A stretch of DNA of 64,000 bases from Amblyornis subalaris (taxonomy: Eukaryota > Chordata > Aves > Passeriformes > Ptilonorhynchidae): positions 5,444,156 to 5,508,155 of the forward strand of contig JACAXG010000052.1 of NCBI GenBank assembly GCA_018881555.1. Direction: 5' to 3'. Each line of letters begins with the position of its first letter. Positions within the stretch are counted from its first letter, which is position 1. The position numbers were made by a program, and so were the translations under genes. Positions 51,251 through 64,000 of the stretch are shown here, one piece after another. Below the pieces are notes generated by a model. That model was not told the DNA's origin. It saw only the letters and a program-made list of their open reading frames with translations, and searched no databases.

Positions 51251-53649
51251 GTCTCTTTGAATAGTTCCCTTTCAATGTGGAGAGTTCTTAGAAGATTGCA
51301 ATTATGAGAGTGGGTTTAATTTTGAAAAGCATGTACTGTTCTTATAATTTGTGATTCCTGCCTTATATTACTATCAAATATTCATTTCAGTATTTCACTT
51401 TCATAATAAAAATATGTTTATCTTTTACAGATATCCTCTTGTTAGATAAGCATTTTGATAGTTCATATCCTCAAAATAAGTCAGTGTCAGGCACCATGTG
51501 TTTTGTTCTTTTAGGAGACATGACTGTTCAGCGTATAACTCTCAATCACATGGTTCTATCCTTGCAAAGTGCCATAGACTTAGATTTACAACTTATACCT
51601 AAAGACTTCCCTTAGAAGTTTTCTGCAAAGTAAACAGAAATTCTTACAGACAGTTAGAAAATCTCATATGAATTCTTTTTAGCTTTGTCTTACAAGAAAA
51701 AGAGTACCAGAAATTAAAGCCAGGTAAGGGGAGGTTTCTATTAAATCCGTATAAATGCATGTAGACAAATCTATAATTGCTTTAATGTGAAAGAAATCAG
51801 CAACTGCTGGAACAATAGCTTGAACATTAATTTAATGGACTTAATTAATTCCAGAAGGAAACATAAACAAGTGTAACTTATAGAACTTAAGTTTATAACA
51901 ACTTACATTATAAAAATGAATTATCCTTTTTTTACAAATAACCGTTTTTCCCATGGATAATGAGGTCCCCACCTTGTATGTTTAACCTTTTGTGGAATTA
52001 TTATAATCCAGAAAATAAAGACCAAATCAAGTTAATGTGAGTCATCTGAATAATTAACAACTTTTCTTCTGGGTCATGTCATTACCATGTTTTGTATATT
52101 ACTTCAGCTGTTAAATTAAAAAACATAATTTAAATAAAAATCACAAAAATAGTTCTGCAAGTGTGTTCTGAAAAAAAATGTTTCCTCTGAAAAATCTAAA
52201 GCTGAAACATTTCTATAGGCACCCCTCCCTCTCTCTCATGCTCTTCTTAAAAGTGCTGTTTTCAAAAATGTTGAGATATCGAAACCCCAGTAGATTTTTA
52301 AGCTTGTTATTAAAAATGTACTTTTTATATTAACTGGGCCAAGGAGGTGAGGGCAGTCAAAACACCAAAATCCTAAAGAGGACAGACACTTTGGAAGACA
52401 GTTTGATTCAAAAACATAAACCTCTGATCCAAAGTGAAAATCTTACAGACTCTTCCTCTAAGTGACCTTAGCACTTGTTAGCCTTGCTATTTAAAACAAA
52501 TTGTAAATCTAAATTGTATGTGTACTGAACTGAAACCATCTGGAAATACTTTGGATAACAGGAAGCAACTTGACTCTGTCTCATTTATGAGTTTTTCACC
52601 AAGAAAAAAAGGAAGACTAAGTGTGGAAAAATAGGCAGTTTCTGGATAGTATCAGATACATATGTTTCTCTGTACTAAACGGATATATAATGATTCTTGA
52701 GAATATTTCAGGAAAAAAGGTTTTGAGTTGTAGAACAGTTTTTGTATAGTAAGTAAATCTGATTTCTGTAACATTGTCTCTGAAATATTAACTGTACTAC
52801 ACTTATATTTTCATTGTTAAATCTTGTTATTATGAATGATTAATACATGCATGTGAGCATTACAAGCATAATTTCCTTCCAATTGCTGAACTAAAACTGG
52901 GCAGCGATTTCTCTGACATTTGATGTGGTGCTGTTGCTAAGGCATAAATGATGCTGAGCAATACTGAAGAGCTGTCATTTTGGTGTTTATCTTTGGCTCG
53001 GAGCACTTAAATACTTATTTTCTTTGCAAGACAAATTGCTTCCCCTTTTACAAATATGCAGAAACATATCAGATTTTATATGGAAACCCAAGGAGCAATA
53101 ATAATTGTTACTTCTTTTAAATTAGATACATAGTGTGCTGCAATTCAAAAAGAAAAACAAGCTAAAAAATATTGTAGTGTTAAGAGGTGCTTTAAAAACC
53201 ATAATGTTCATCTTATCCTTGCCACTCTACATAATCAACATATTTCAATCTGTGCAGAATTAAATTTGCATTTCTCTCTGGTTTAGAAATAAAGTATTTC
53301 AAACTGCACACTTTGTGATTTTATTCGATATATTGAAATAAAATAATTGATAATACTTGTATTCTATGAACTACAAAAAATAAAAGTTTCTATGTTTCTT
53401 CCTCTGCCAAAACGCAGTGACTTCAAAAAGATGTCTTAAAAAGGAGAAGATAATCCATTTCTGGATAAAGAATTCAGTGATTAAAAGTAATCCCGAATAA
53501 AAATATATGAGCATTGTTTGGTTGTACTTCCAAGCTTGAACTGAATCCAGATTTAGTACAATGTGAAAAAATTGGTCAAGGAAATTTGACTGAAGTCAAC
53601 AACACATATTTATATATATTACCCAAGGAGTTTAACAGGAAACATAATT
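51251..53649. other. AT-rich single-copy DNA, no gene seen
   Basis: Nothing recognisable is visible. Confidence 0.5.
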
Positions 53650-53972
53650 ATAGAATGATAGAACTATAGAATCAAAGAGCAATAGATTCATAGAATCATG
53701 GAATGGTTTGGATTGGAAGGAAATTTTAATGATCATCTAGTCTAACCCCGCTGCCTCGGTCAGGGAAATATTGCAATAGATCAGGTTGCTCAAAGCCCCA
53801 TTCAACCTGACTTTGAATATGTCCAATAATGGGGCATCCACAATTTCTCCAGGCAGAGCAGTCCAGTGTCTCACCATTCTTGTAAAAAAAAATAAATTCT
53901 TTATGTCTAATTAAATCTTTATCAGTTTGAAACCATTCCCCATTGTCCTGTCCCTACAGGCCTTGTTAACAC
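53650..53972 (-). mobile_element. CR1 LINE 3' end, - strand
   Basis: The + strand begins with degenerate terminal repeats (TAGAATGATAGAACTATAG, ATAGAATCATGG), then GGTTTGGATTGGAAGG, GATCATCTAGTCTAACCCCG, AAGCCCCATTCAACCTGACT and TTCCCCATTGTCCTGTCCCT. This is the antisense of the CR1 3' UTR into the last part of ORF2. The copy is 5'-truncated at about 53972. Confidence 0.88.
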
Positions 53973-55055
53973 AAAATTTTTATACAACATGAGTTTTAAA
54001 ATAACAGAAATATATATTTAACATGCAAGATTTTAATTTACAACAGTGAAAAACAATGATAAAAATACAGTACCAGTTCAAAAATGGGCTAACATGATTT
54101 ACTTCAAAATGTATAAACAAAAATACAGAGAAAGTGACAAAGACTGATGGACAAAAAAAACCCCAATAACACCATTTAGGGAAATTAAGTTTTGACTGGG
54201 CAGGTAGCAAGTTTTTTAGAGAAAAAAGTATTTTTTTAAGTGTTATTATTTTTTATGATTTAGAAAAAATGCTAATATGATGTCTGTTAAAGCATATAAT
54301 TTTGCCAGCAGTGACTGGTATAATTCCCATTAGTATTAACAGTAGTTATGCATATAACTAACATATATCTTCTGATTTTAAAGGAAAAAAACCTCTGATT
54401 TTTGAACATGTACATTACTTAACCACTAGACTACAGCTAGTCTTAAGAAGACATAACAGTCTATTGAGTAAATTCTTATTTAAGTATTTCAGGGTGGTGA
54501 ATTTTAACTAATCAAGTAAAAACCCTCTTCTTAGTTAATAGTTTTGATTTCCACTTCTCTTCTGAACCATTACAATCATTACTAATCTGGTTCAGGTACA
54601 AAATTACACAGCTCTCAAGATGAAACTCTGAATGCAATTTTTTCTAAAGTAAGGATAAGGATCTACAGACTGTTGGCAGTATTATGATGTCTCTGTTTAC
54701 TGAAATTCACCAAGGTAAAAATATGCCAGGAACAAGACTAATATCTTTTAATCATTTACAGCTAGAAGAAAATCTCTTTTAATGCAAAGTGTACTGTGAA
54801 GCACTTATAGTATTTCTTCAAAGTTTTTCCCTTGGTGTCTGATTCTGCATCTCAGTGGAGTAAAAAGAAGATGAGAACGATTTTGTGTTAAGAAAATTAC
54901 ATTGCTGGATGTTTTATTTTCATTTCTTCATTTTAATAATCAATTTATAGGCCAAAGATTTTTTTTTCAAGTAACATCTATCTAGAACTGTCAGAAAGCT
55001 TAAAGAAACTAATATCTAACATCAAGATTCAGTTGGTCTTCCCTTCCAATTTCCC
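53973..55055. other. AT-rich single-copy DNA, no gene seen
   Basis: Nothing recognisable is visible between the CR1 copy and the LTR. Confidence 0.5.
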
Positions 55056-56088
55056 TGTATTGGGTTAGAGTGGCAAGGTTTTGGTAGCACGGGGGCTGCA
55101 GAGGTGGCTTCTCTGACAAGGTGCTAGAAAGCTTCCCCTATGACCAACACAGCCAGTGCCAGACACCTCTAAGAGGGACCTGCTGCTGGCCAAGGCTGAG
55201 ACCATCAGCAACAGTGGTAGTGCCTCCAAGATAATATATTTAAACAGGGGTAAAAAACTGCTACGAGCAGCCAGAGAGAGGAATGAGTGTATGTGAGAGA
55301 AACAGCACTGCAGATCCCAAGGTCAGTGAAGAATGAGGTGGAGGAGGTGGTCCAGGCACCAGAGCAGAGATTCCCCTGCAGCCCATGGTAAAGACCATGC
55401 TGGAGCAGGTAGAGGTTCAAAGAAGACTCTGACCTCTCAGGCTCCTGACAGGATCTGTGTCCCTACAGACAGAGGAGCCCACACTGGAGCAAGTTTACTG
55501 GCAGGACCCATGACCCCATGGAGGACCCACTCTGGAGCAGCCTGTTCCTGAAGGACTGCACAGCATGGAAGGGATCCGCAGTGCAGCAGTTAGTGAAAAA
55601 CTGCAGCCAGTTGGAAGGACATGTTTTAGAAGCTCATGGAGGATTGTTTCCTGTGGGAGGGACCCCACACTGGAGCAGGAGAAGAGTGCAAGGAGTCATT
55701 CCCTGAAGGAGGAAGGAGCAGCACAGACAACCGTGTGATGAATTGACTGCAGCATTCTTTCCCCATCCCCTTGCAATGCTGTGGGGAAGTGGGTTAGAGA
55801 AAATTGGGAGTGAAATTGTCCCCAAGATGAAGGGAGGAGTGAAAGGAAGGTGGTTAAGATTTGGGCTTTTTTCTTATTGCTCTACTCTCATTTGATTGTA
55901 ATAAATTAAATTAATTTTCCCCAAGTCAAGTCTGTTTTGCCTGTGATGATAATTGCTGAGTGATTTCTCCCTGTCCTTACCTCAACCCATGAGCTTTCAG
56001 TTATATTTTCTCTTCCCTGTCTAGCTGAGGAAATTAATAGAACAGCTTTGGTGGGCACCTGACCTCCTGCCAAAGTCAACCCACCACA
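55056..56088 (+). mobile_element. Solo LTR with internal repeats, + strand
   Basis: The 1,033-bp element starts TGTATTGGGTTAGAGTGGCA and ends CAACCCACCACA, the termini of a common avian LTR group. A TATA-like ATATTTAAA lies at 55236-55244 and AATAAA at 55900-55905, giving an R region of over 600 bases that contains degenerate repeats. Between 55330 and 55690 the phrase CTGGAGCAG or close variants recurs about every 50-70 bases. Frames of 60-72 codons here come from these repeats. No convincing target duplication is seen (TTCCC left, TCCTC right). No internal retroviral region is present. Confidence 0.85.
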
Positions 56089-59000
56089 TCCTCTCTTCCA
56101 GAATAACAATAGCTGCCACTGGTATTTTTATGTAACTGCATCTATACAAAACCACAACTACACTACCATTTTAAAACTTACCTTTCCTATACCGATGATT
56201 CCTGCTCAAATAAGAATTTTCATTTCTTAATCTTTTTAAGTAGCATGTCCTTGAGGCATACTCAAAGACTTAAAAGCTCCTTCAGTATTTTCTTCCAGGA
56301 AATAATTGCATGAAAACAACGTTTAGAGGCAAAACCTCAGATTCATGATTTTGGCTTGGTACAAACTGACAAAATCTAAATGCTGAACAGTTATTTGGGG
56401 ATACATTCTCTGACAATATATTGATCCCAAGTCCTTTATCTATTTCTCTATTACCAAATCATCATATCTGGAGTGAGTACAATAGAGATCTAAAATCTTT
56501 TTTTTTTTCCCCCAAGCATAATATCTTTTCTCATCTCTTCTTTTAGGAGTAGGGAAAGCTACCAAAGAGAGCAGCTGAGGAGTCTCTCATTTAGGAAAGT
56601 TCTTCCCTAGAAAAAGGCCATAGGTTTGACTGCCTGAAAATAGAAGTCCTGTCTGTCACTTCCAGGTGTTCAAAAGATTTGAAGAGCCCATTAGAACTCA
56701 ATGAAATATATAAGCCATTCAAAGCTCAGGGCCTTGAGGCACAGTTCGCCTGAAACTGAGTTGATCCATCTGAAGACAGGCTGCAATAATTGACATATTA
56801 GGAGCTATCTCATCTCCTCTCTCTCCTTCACAGGACACAAATATCCATCTCACACTAAAGGGAATAAGGGGATATTTTTGTGATGGAAAGTGTAGTGATG
56901 CCACCACAGTTGCATTCAGAATTAACAACCATTTCTCAAAGGCAGATAACCACAACCAATGAAACCTTAGATCAAATGCAAAGAAACACTTCCCTTTAAC
57001 GATAATAATTCTAAGATATGTGACAGTACAGTGTAGAGTATCAGAGAGAGCAGTATAGCACACCTGAATATGAAACAGCAGCTACTGTGCTACACATTCT
57101 TTAAAGACAGCTCCGCTATGCTGCCAGTTAAGGTACCTTCATTAGGCTTTTTACACAGCTGTAACAGTAATCATTTGTTGGTCAATCTAGATCTGTGTTC
57201 TCTGGTATTACCTTGGTGCTGTAATTTCAAGGTTGCTATTATCTTGCACTCCTGGGGATACATGCTACAGTCTTGTGACTGTTTGTTCATATGTTCTTAT
57301 TCTAGAGGCATTGGTGGTTCAGCATACAAAAAATATTTGAAAACAGAAAGAAATTGAATGCACATTCAGTAATTTCTCACCAAAGTGTTAGCATGTAGTT
57401 ACAGCAAAGTTATTAGTATGGGTTGGATTTCTTTTTTTTTTTTTCCTTTGGGCTATAACACTACATTTTATAAGGTTCTTAAGATCTGGTATAAAGTGGT
57501 GCTTCTTAATGATGCAACAGATACTGACTTGCATAACAGTAACAACATAAATTAATTATGAGTTTCAGAGGAATTATTTGCAAGCAACTACAATTAGCAT
57601 GGGAGCATTTACCAGGTAAATCTTCTATTATAAATGAGTGTGATGTAATAGCTAAGATGTTCAAACATTTTCATTTATTTATCCGCTTGGGAAAGATTCG
57701 AGACCAAAACTCAAAACATTGCAGATAATTTTTATGGAGCTGATATGCCTGATACAAACATTGTTTACATCAAATAAGACAAATCTTTATTGAATTAATT
57801 TACTGAGGGTATTTAATAATGACAGAACTTAAAATCATTCACTCAAAAAAACCTTCAGTTCTGTCTTCATGAGGTAGTCTTCACACATGTATATGTTACA
57901 TTTTAACTCATGATGAACCCCCCCCAAGACCTCCCCCTCCAAAAAACCTGCACTTTTGAAAATCTTATCCCAGTCTTTCCTGACAACTTATTCTTTAGCT
58001 CTTTTTCTTTGCTTCTTTCTGAGCAGCACGAATAAAGTTTCTTGATTTGTCATTTGTACCATGCTGTTGATCAAAGTAACCAGAGTAACCAAAATGATGA
58101 TTAATGTCTTAACTAATTTCTTCAGAAGACAGCTATGGATGTTAAATTTTCTAAATTGTTCTTTTACCTAGTGTGATTTGTTTTGATTCTTTACCATGAT
58201 TAGTTCTGTTCCACTTTCTTCTTGTTCTAGACATCCCTCTATTCTTTCTAGTTACATTAATAAAAATACCTAAACATAACTACACTAAATTTGAGAGACT
58301 CATCCTGATCGGAATGGAGGTGGTTCCTGTAGCCATCTGTCCATGACCTTGTATGATCCTATGTAAGTGATGTCTAAACAACGACATTGGGGTTGAAGCT
58401 TGCTTTTCATTTGTTTTCATTCCCTGTTTAAGAAAATCTATCAGTAATCTTCCCAGTAGCTATGACACATCAACATTTAGTATCACAGAATTCGTGGAAA
58501 TGCATTGTTTGAAAAAAGAGAATGTATAATGAACTTGTTATCTTGAATCAGTTTCTGGAAGACAGACATTTTTCTACAAAGACACAATCATGATTCCCTT
58601 TAATTATCCCAGTTACTGGCATCCTTAACAGAAAGGCTTACAACTGAAAGAATGCAGGATTCCAGCTATTTGAAACAAGGCCTTCAGAAGAAAAAAATTG
58701 AAGATTGTTGGAACAATAGTGCAAAAGAAAAACTTATATCTTCTCTCGCAGCTGAATTTATTACTTTGCTTCAAACCACTGGCTTTTAATGAGCAGAGTT
58801 TTTAACTTATTTCTGTATTTCTAATGCCTGACTAAAGATTTATCATCCACTACTAAAGAGGATAGAATTATATATTTTTGGTCCCAATTCTAATGTAAAA
58901 AAGCATATGCCATCCATAGGAATCAAAAGCAGGTTGTCATGGTGCTATCTTTGTATTCGTTCAACCAACATGTTTTTCATAGAGTTAAATGAACACTAGT

Positions 59001-62000
59001 GATTCTGGGAATGTTGTGAAAATCTAATGCACTTTTATGTGGTTCCAAAGTTCACATTTGCATTCTGATCCAAGTGGAGAACTGCAGATTCTTTTCAAAT
59101 GCATATTTGCAGCTACAAAACATTACTGTGAAAGCCAGACACTGAAGTCTTTCTTGACATACAATATTCACTAAGCCTAAAAGCATTTGAAATGTCTCTG
59201 TTAATGTGCTTCCTGCAGAAAGTGATATACACACAAATAAGCACAAGATGTAGCTATGAAAACAATCCAATTTCAAAGCAATCAAGAGGAAAAAGGTTCA
59301 ATATATATGACCCTCCTCTGAAAAAGTATTAGCTTTATTCAGTGTTTGTCAGCCTTTGCAGAGATGTACCAGTTTCAATCAATGAATGATAACACCCATA
59401 CAAAAACACCTCTAGGTTTATCAAGAGCATACCAAGAAAGGTGAACTAAAATCCAGTGTTGAAAAATGCTACATTCCACTTTAGGACAGAGTTAGATACA
59501 GTTCTGATGTGGATAAGGATCCATCCTATTTAGTAATAAAACATATGAAGGTTGTAAGCAAGTATGAAAATATATATGCCATTCTTTTTCTAATGGTTAG
59601 GTTGTGATTGTAATCACTTGAAACCTATTAATGACAAAGGCCAACAATTCAAAAATTTAGAAAAAATAAAAAAATTCAAAAGCTTCAAAAATTATATTTA
59701 TCTATCTGCGATGTACACGTTGGCTCCAGGTGTTTAGTGTCCATTTCCATTTTTCAATTGACTTGGGAAATAGATGGTTACATTGTAACTTCCGTTTTTC
59801 CTTCCCATGTAAGTTTTCAATGTATTTGCTATTTAAACTATTCCTCTCAGCAATATTTCCTTTATTTCAGAGTTTATGCCAATTGAAGTTTGCACTTCAA
59901 AGTGACAATCATTGTGGTCACAAACATCTGTAGAGAGACAATAACATATCCAACATATCTCACAACAGCAACATATTTAACATTTTGCTAACATATCTAA
60001 CACTGTAGAAGAAATAAGAATCATACTCTATAGGCACACATCATGTGTCAGAGAGCCTAGTCAAGAAAGGACTTACCAAAACAAAGAGAACTGTTTGGTT
60101 TAATGCTTGCATGTCTTGGACAGTTACTTTGGCAATCTTAATATACCCTTTCCATTTATATTTGTAGACAAGCATCAACGGTCACAGCAGATGGTTAGCA
60201 GATTAGAAAGACTTGAGACAAGGAAAACAGTGATATATTTATATTTGTGTTATACAAGAAACATACACATTAGGAGTAATTTAACATTCTGTAGGATACT
60301 TCTTGACAATGACACACGACCTTGAATGCTTTTTATTCCATTTCCTTTTCATTTCTCTAACTCTTAACACAAGGCACAGACATTTCAGGGACTGACCAAA
60401 AGTTGAAACTCTTTGAATATGTCAGCATATAATAACACTGCTCTTACCTCTCAGAAGAGAGTACTTGCATATCTGACCCAGCTGGTCCACTTCATCCCCT
60501 TTCTGGATTGTCACGCATACCAGAACTATTCTTTTTCACAGGACTATTAAAACAAACAAACAAACCAACCTGTATTTCCTTGAATAAGCTGATCAGACCT
60601 GAGAACTTGCCTTTCTAGTTCTGTTTCTACAGAAAGAAATTGCACTCAGTTCTTTAAGTTAAACACACATTTAAAAAATAATTTTCACCTTTTATTTAAA
60701 ACCTAAATAATTTATTGGAAAAGATTTAATCGTGGATTTGTGTAACAGGCTTTTTCAAAGTATTTCAGACTAACCTATTCATGTAGGGCTTTAAAATGTG
60801 TTCTTTTTTAATGCAAAACTAATGAGATGTACTATTTACAGCCGCTCCAGTATGCTATTTTGTCAGGATAAATAGAAACAACTACTGTACATTATCCTTT
60901 TCATTGGTAGCTACATAACTACTGTGATACCAAGAGCATTGTATCAGTGTTTCTAGGTTTGAAAATTGAATAGAAATAGCTTTGGCAAGGAGTTTGCTGA
61001 GTACTGTGAAGACATTATTTCCATAAGGCTTGCTGCTTCATTACTTTGGAACAGAGTATGTAATTCAGGCTTCACAGGATTTTTTTTCTGTATAGATGGT
61101 TAATATTTACCATTGAGGGAAAGCAACTTTCCTGCTCTGACTCCTTCAATTTCAGTCAAATCACAGCATCTAGACAGAGTTATCTGTCTGGCAAACTTCT
61201 CCACCTGCCTTTTTCCCTTTTGGGAGGTTTTTCAAGTGGCTATTTGACAGGTCAAGTGCAACACATGGATTAAGGAGAACATTCGCTGAAAGCTGATCTT
61301 CATGAGACTGGAAATTCTGAAAATATATGGAAGAGATCTCTGTAAAATGAATTTTTTTCATGTGCCATTTTGTTCAGTTGGACACAAGTAGTAAAGCCCA
61401 TTTTTCTGCGTTCAGATATTTAGAATGTAAACAATGTCTGTGTGTGTGTATGTAAAGACAGTAGTGTCCCAAGCAAGATTGGCTGTGATAATATAAGAAA
61501 TGCTTTAGATTTCTTGCTTTGAAGAGAAATTTTTATTTCATATTTTATTTGCAATCAAGATTCATCATCAAGCTTCATTAATCCTTGACACTCTGACAGG
61601 GAAGGGGAATGGAATATGGTTTACTTTGAACTGCCTTCAAAACATTTCTTTGTCAGACATAGAAGCGTTACTGGTGAAATACATGATAATAGCAAACTAT
61701 TTCTAAGTTCTATACATTTGCACCTTGTTTAAACAAATCAGAAAAGACATTTTCTCTAACAAAGAATTAATTTCTCCACTGTCTCCAGATTATTTGTATT
61801 TGAACCATCCAGAAACACTCACAGTAAGATGCTTACTTTAGCTTTTATTACAAGTACGAGCTCTATAGAACCAGCTATTTGTGAACTTTACCTGCCTTTT
61901 TCACTCACGTTACTTGCCTGGAGACCCCATGCTGCAAAACAGACTTATGGATTCATCCTACTAACTTCAAACACTTATTTAAGAGTGCCCTTCACTGTTT

Positions 62001-64000
62001 GTACTATTTGTAAAAAAAAAATATGAATTAAGGTCAACACAGATTACCTAAGACAGACGACCATTTGAGGAAGCCTAGGATGCTTAGTCTCTTAAATGAG
62101 GTGTCACGAATAAATATTTGGAATTATACTAGATGAGCCTGAGTCATATCTTGCAGTAACAGCTGGTCTTGATAAATTTCACTGACGTCAGATATGCTGC
62201 ATAGGAGCATAGAGTACATATGTCTGCAGGTACAACCAAATTCTGTATGTACATCCTGAAGCATTCCTATGTCCATATAGGTGAACACTTTTAATACTGC
62301 AAAGAATTGGAAAAATTGTTCTGGGAAAGGCGACGTCAAGGACACACCAGAAAGTAAAAGTGCTAAGGGGTGGCAGACGGCAATTACAGGAGAACAGAAA
62401 TATATTTTAAAGGGAGATGTCAGAACACTAATATTAAATAACAAATGACAGTGACATGTAATTTGAAATGATGGAGACTTATCACATCAGTAAATTAAGA
62501 CAATGCAAGGTTATTTGTAAAAATCAGAATTTCACAGAAAGTCTACCCAATAGTATGTCCTTATAGCAATGAAAACCAAAATGTTAGTGAAATTATTTAG
62601 AGAAAAAGATTTACATTGTTTTTCAGTGAGCTACAGGTCTTGACTCACTGTTCACCCTTATGCAAATTCCAGAACTATCACAAACAAGGCAGCACTGACA
62701 GGAGCCTTTAAACACTTAAGCACTAAGAAGCTAAGAAGTATTTTATAGTTCAGCAGTACTTCTCATCAAAGACATTGTTATTTCAATCTTTCTCTTCTAA
62801 TCTAGCCTAAAGAATTGGTAATATTAGGTTGATGACCTAATATTTTCTTTCTGTAGAGAAACTTTTAATGAGATAAACAGATGATGTGTGTTGCATGGTA
62901 CAACTGAAGCACTAAAAAAAAATCAGCAATAAATCACATGTAATATTTTGAAAAATGAGCTTGAGCAAGTCTTTATTAAAGTCATTATTTTCTTATCATA
63001 AATCACTAACGCTTATTTTTGCTCACTAGATATAAGGCAGTCAAGGACAACTTTTTTAAATATGTCCTTGCTTGTAATTTACTGTATAAGAAGTTTCTCA
63101 TAACTTTTCTTTGACTAATACAAAATAGTACTACTCTATGTGTTATTACAATATACAAAATATTTAGTTAAATTAATAGAACTTCCACTCTAAAAAGAGC
63201 TTGCAAAATACTAGCTAATATATAACATTGTGATTGCAGGGATGGGTCTGAAGTCTCAGAATGCTAAGGCAGAACCAAACATTTAATTGTCTTTGATACA
63301 ATTTTTATAAAGTATTTCTTAGTTATCTATCTACCTGAGCCAATGAGAAAACTTCCACTGTACTGCAAGGGCTTCATATTGTTAGAGGGGCCAACGATGC
63401 CTTTCTCTAGTGATTGCTACTGAAACATTTGTGTCAATAAATGTTGTCTGAGCCATAAAGACTTTTCCAGCCTGTTTTTTTCTTTAACTTCTTTCCCACA
63501 AAAAAGCCAACAAACAAACAAACAACCAAGCCAACAAACCAAAAACCCCCACAGGAATAATAAAGAGACAGAATATCTCCTAATTTTCTGTTCAGAGTTC
63601 TACTCTGGAGAATAATTTAGCATTCTGAAGTCAAGAGGAGGGAATTCAACATTTAATTTTTATCCCCATGTTTTGATATAAATATATAGCATCTATGTAT
63701 GGCACACAAGCATATACCTACACACATGCTCATTATCACACATTTACAGCAAGTATAATTTTTACTTCTCTTAATCATAACAAATTTGACTTTTGTCAGT
63801 TCATAAGAATTTTAAATGCTCCTATTTTCAAAATCCAGGGATAAATATCTGAGTTTTAAGCTTCTTAATGAATAACATTGTATTAAGTTACATTGTCAAG
63901 GCAAAAGTGTCTGCCTTGTAATTATAAGAACTCAAACTAGACTTTGTAGCTTTTTTTTTGAGCATCTGTTTAACAGTTTAGCACTATTTTTCTACAGAAC
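56089..64000. other. AT-rich single-copy DNA, no gene seen
   Basis: No exon, RNA gene or transposon is recognisable. It contains a short TG repeat (61437-61452) and a CAAA repeat (63507-63540). The longest frames (114 codons at 56719-57063 on -, 106 codons at 62124-62444 on -) have no domain I recognise. Confidence 0.55.
63507..63540. repeat. (CAAA)n microsatellite
   Basis: CAACAAACAAACAAACAACC and the next bases form an imperfect tetranucleotide run. Confidence 0.75.

Noticed and set aside
56719..57063. 114-codon frame on the - strand
   Set aside because: No recognisable domain; one chance frame of this size is expected in 64 kb.
62124..62444. 106-codon frame on the - strand
   Set aside because: No domain, AT-rich codon use like the surroundings, and no splice or promoter context.

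Overview
This window is non-coding vertebrate DNA, almost certainly from a bird. The call rests on the repeats: at least seven well-supported fragments of CR1-type LINEs, including the 3' tail ending in copies of ATTCTATG that is typical of avian and other sauropsid CR1, several endogenous-retrovirus LTRs of kinds common in bird genomes, and an alpharetrovirus-type env remnant. The species cannot be fixed from the sequence. Most of the window is AT-rich single-copy DNA, and the GC-rich patches are nearly all transposon-derived. Repeat families were recognised by reading against remembered avian consensus sequences, not by a database search.

Layout. 1-1.55 kb: the 3' end of an endogenous retrovirus on the + strand, with the C-terminal part of the surface subunit, a complete-looking transmembrane subunit, a purine-rich tract and an LTR with TATA and poly(A) signals. 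The envelope reading frame is broken at least twice. 5.7-7.0 kb: a solo LTR on the - strand with a perfect 5-bp target duplication and a CpG-rich U3. 9.2-10.9 kb: a short CR1 tail, then a CR1 3' end split by an approximately 950-bp solo LTR (nested insertion). 17.9-18.5 kb: CR1 3' end on +. 19.4-19.7 kb: possible old CR1 remnant on -. 26.0-26.7 kb: an unclassified GC-rich island followed by a CR1 3' region on -. 27.8-28.3 kb and 31.9-32.5 kb: two related solo LTRs in opposite orientation. 35.3-35.8 kb: a CR1 reverse-transcriptase fragment (+) abutting a CR1 3' tail (-). 40.3-40.7 kb, 42.4-43.0 kb and 47.5-47.9 kb: CR1-type ORF2 fragments on -. 50.7-51.25 kb: a diverged LTR on -. 53.65-53.97 kb: CR1 tail on -. 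55.06-56.09 kb: a 1,033-bp LTR on + with internal degenerate repeats.

No host protein-coding exon, tRNA, rRNA or CRISPR could be supported. Open frames outside the repeats are about 110 codons or shorter, show no recognisable domain and look like chance. The window is best read as a gene desert or a very large intron carrying layered retroelements: old CR1 copies at the bottom, and younger LTR insertions on top. No undescribed system was found. The observations most worth a second look are the env remnant with its intact TM frame running past the probable LTR start, the CpG-rich LTR with exact target duplication, the LTR nested in CR1, and the unclassified GC-rich island.
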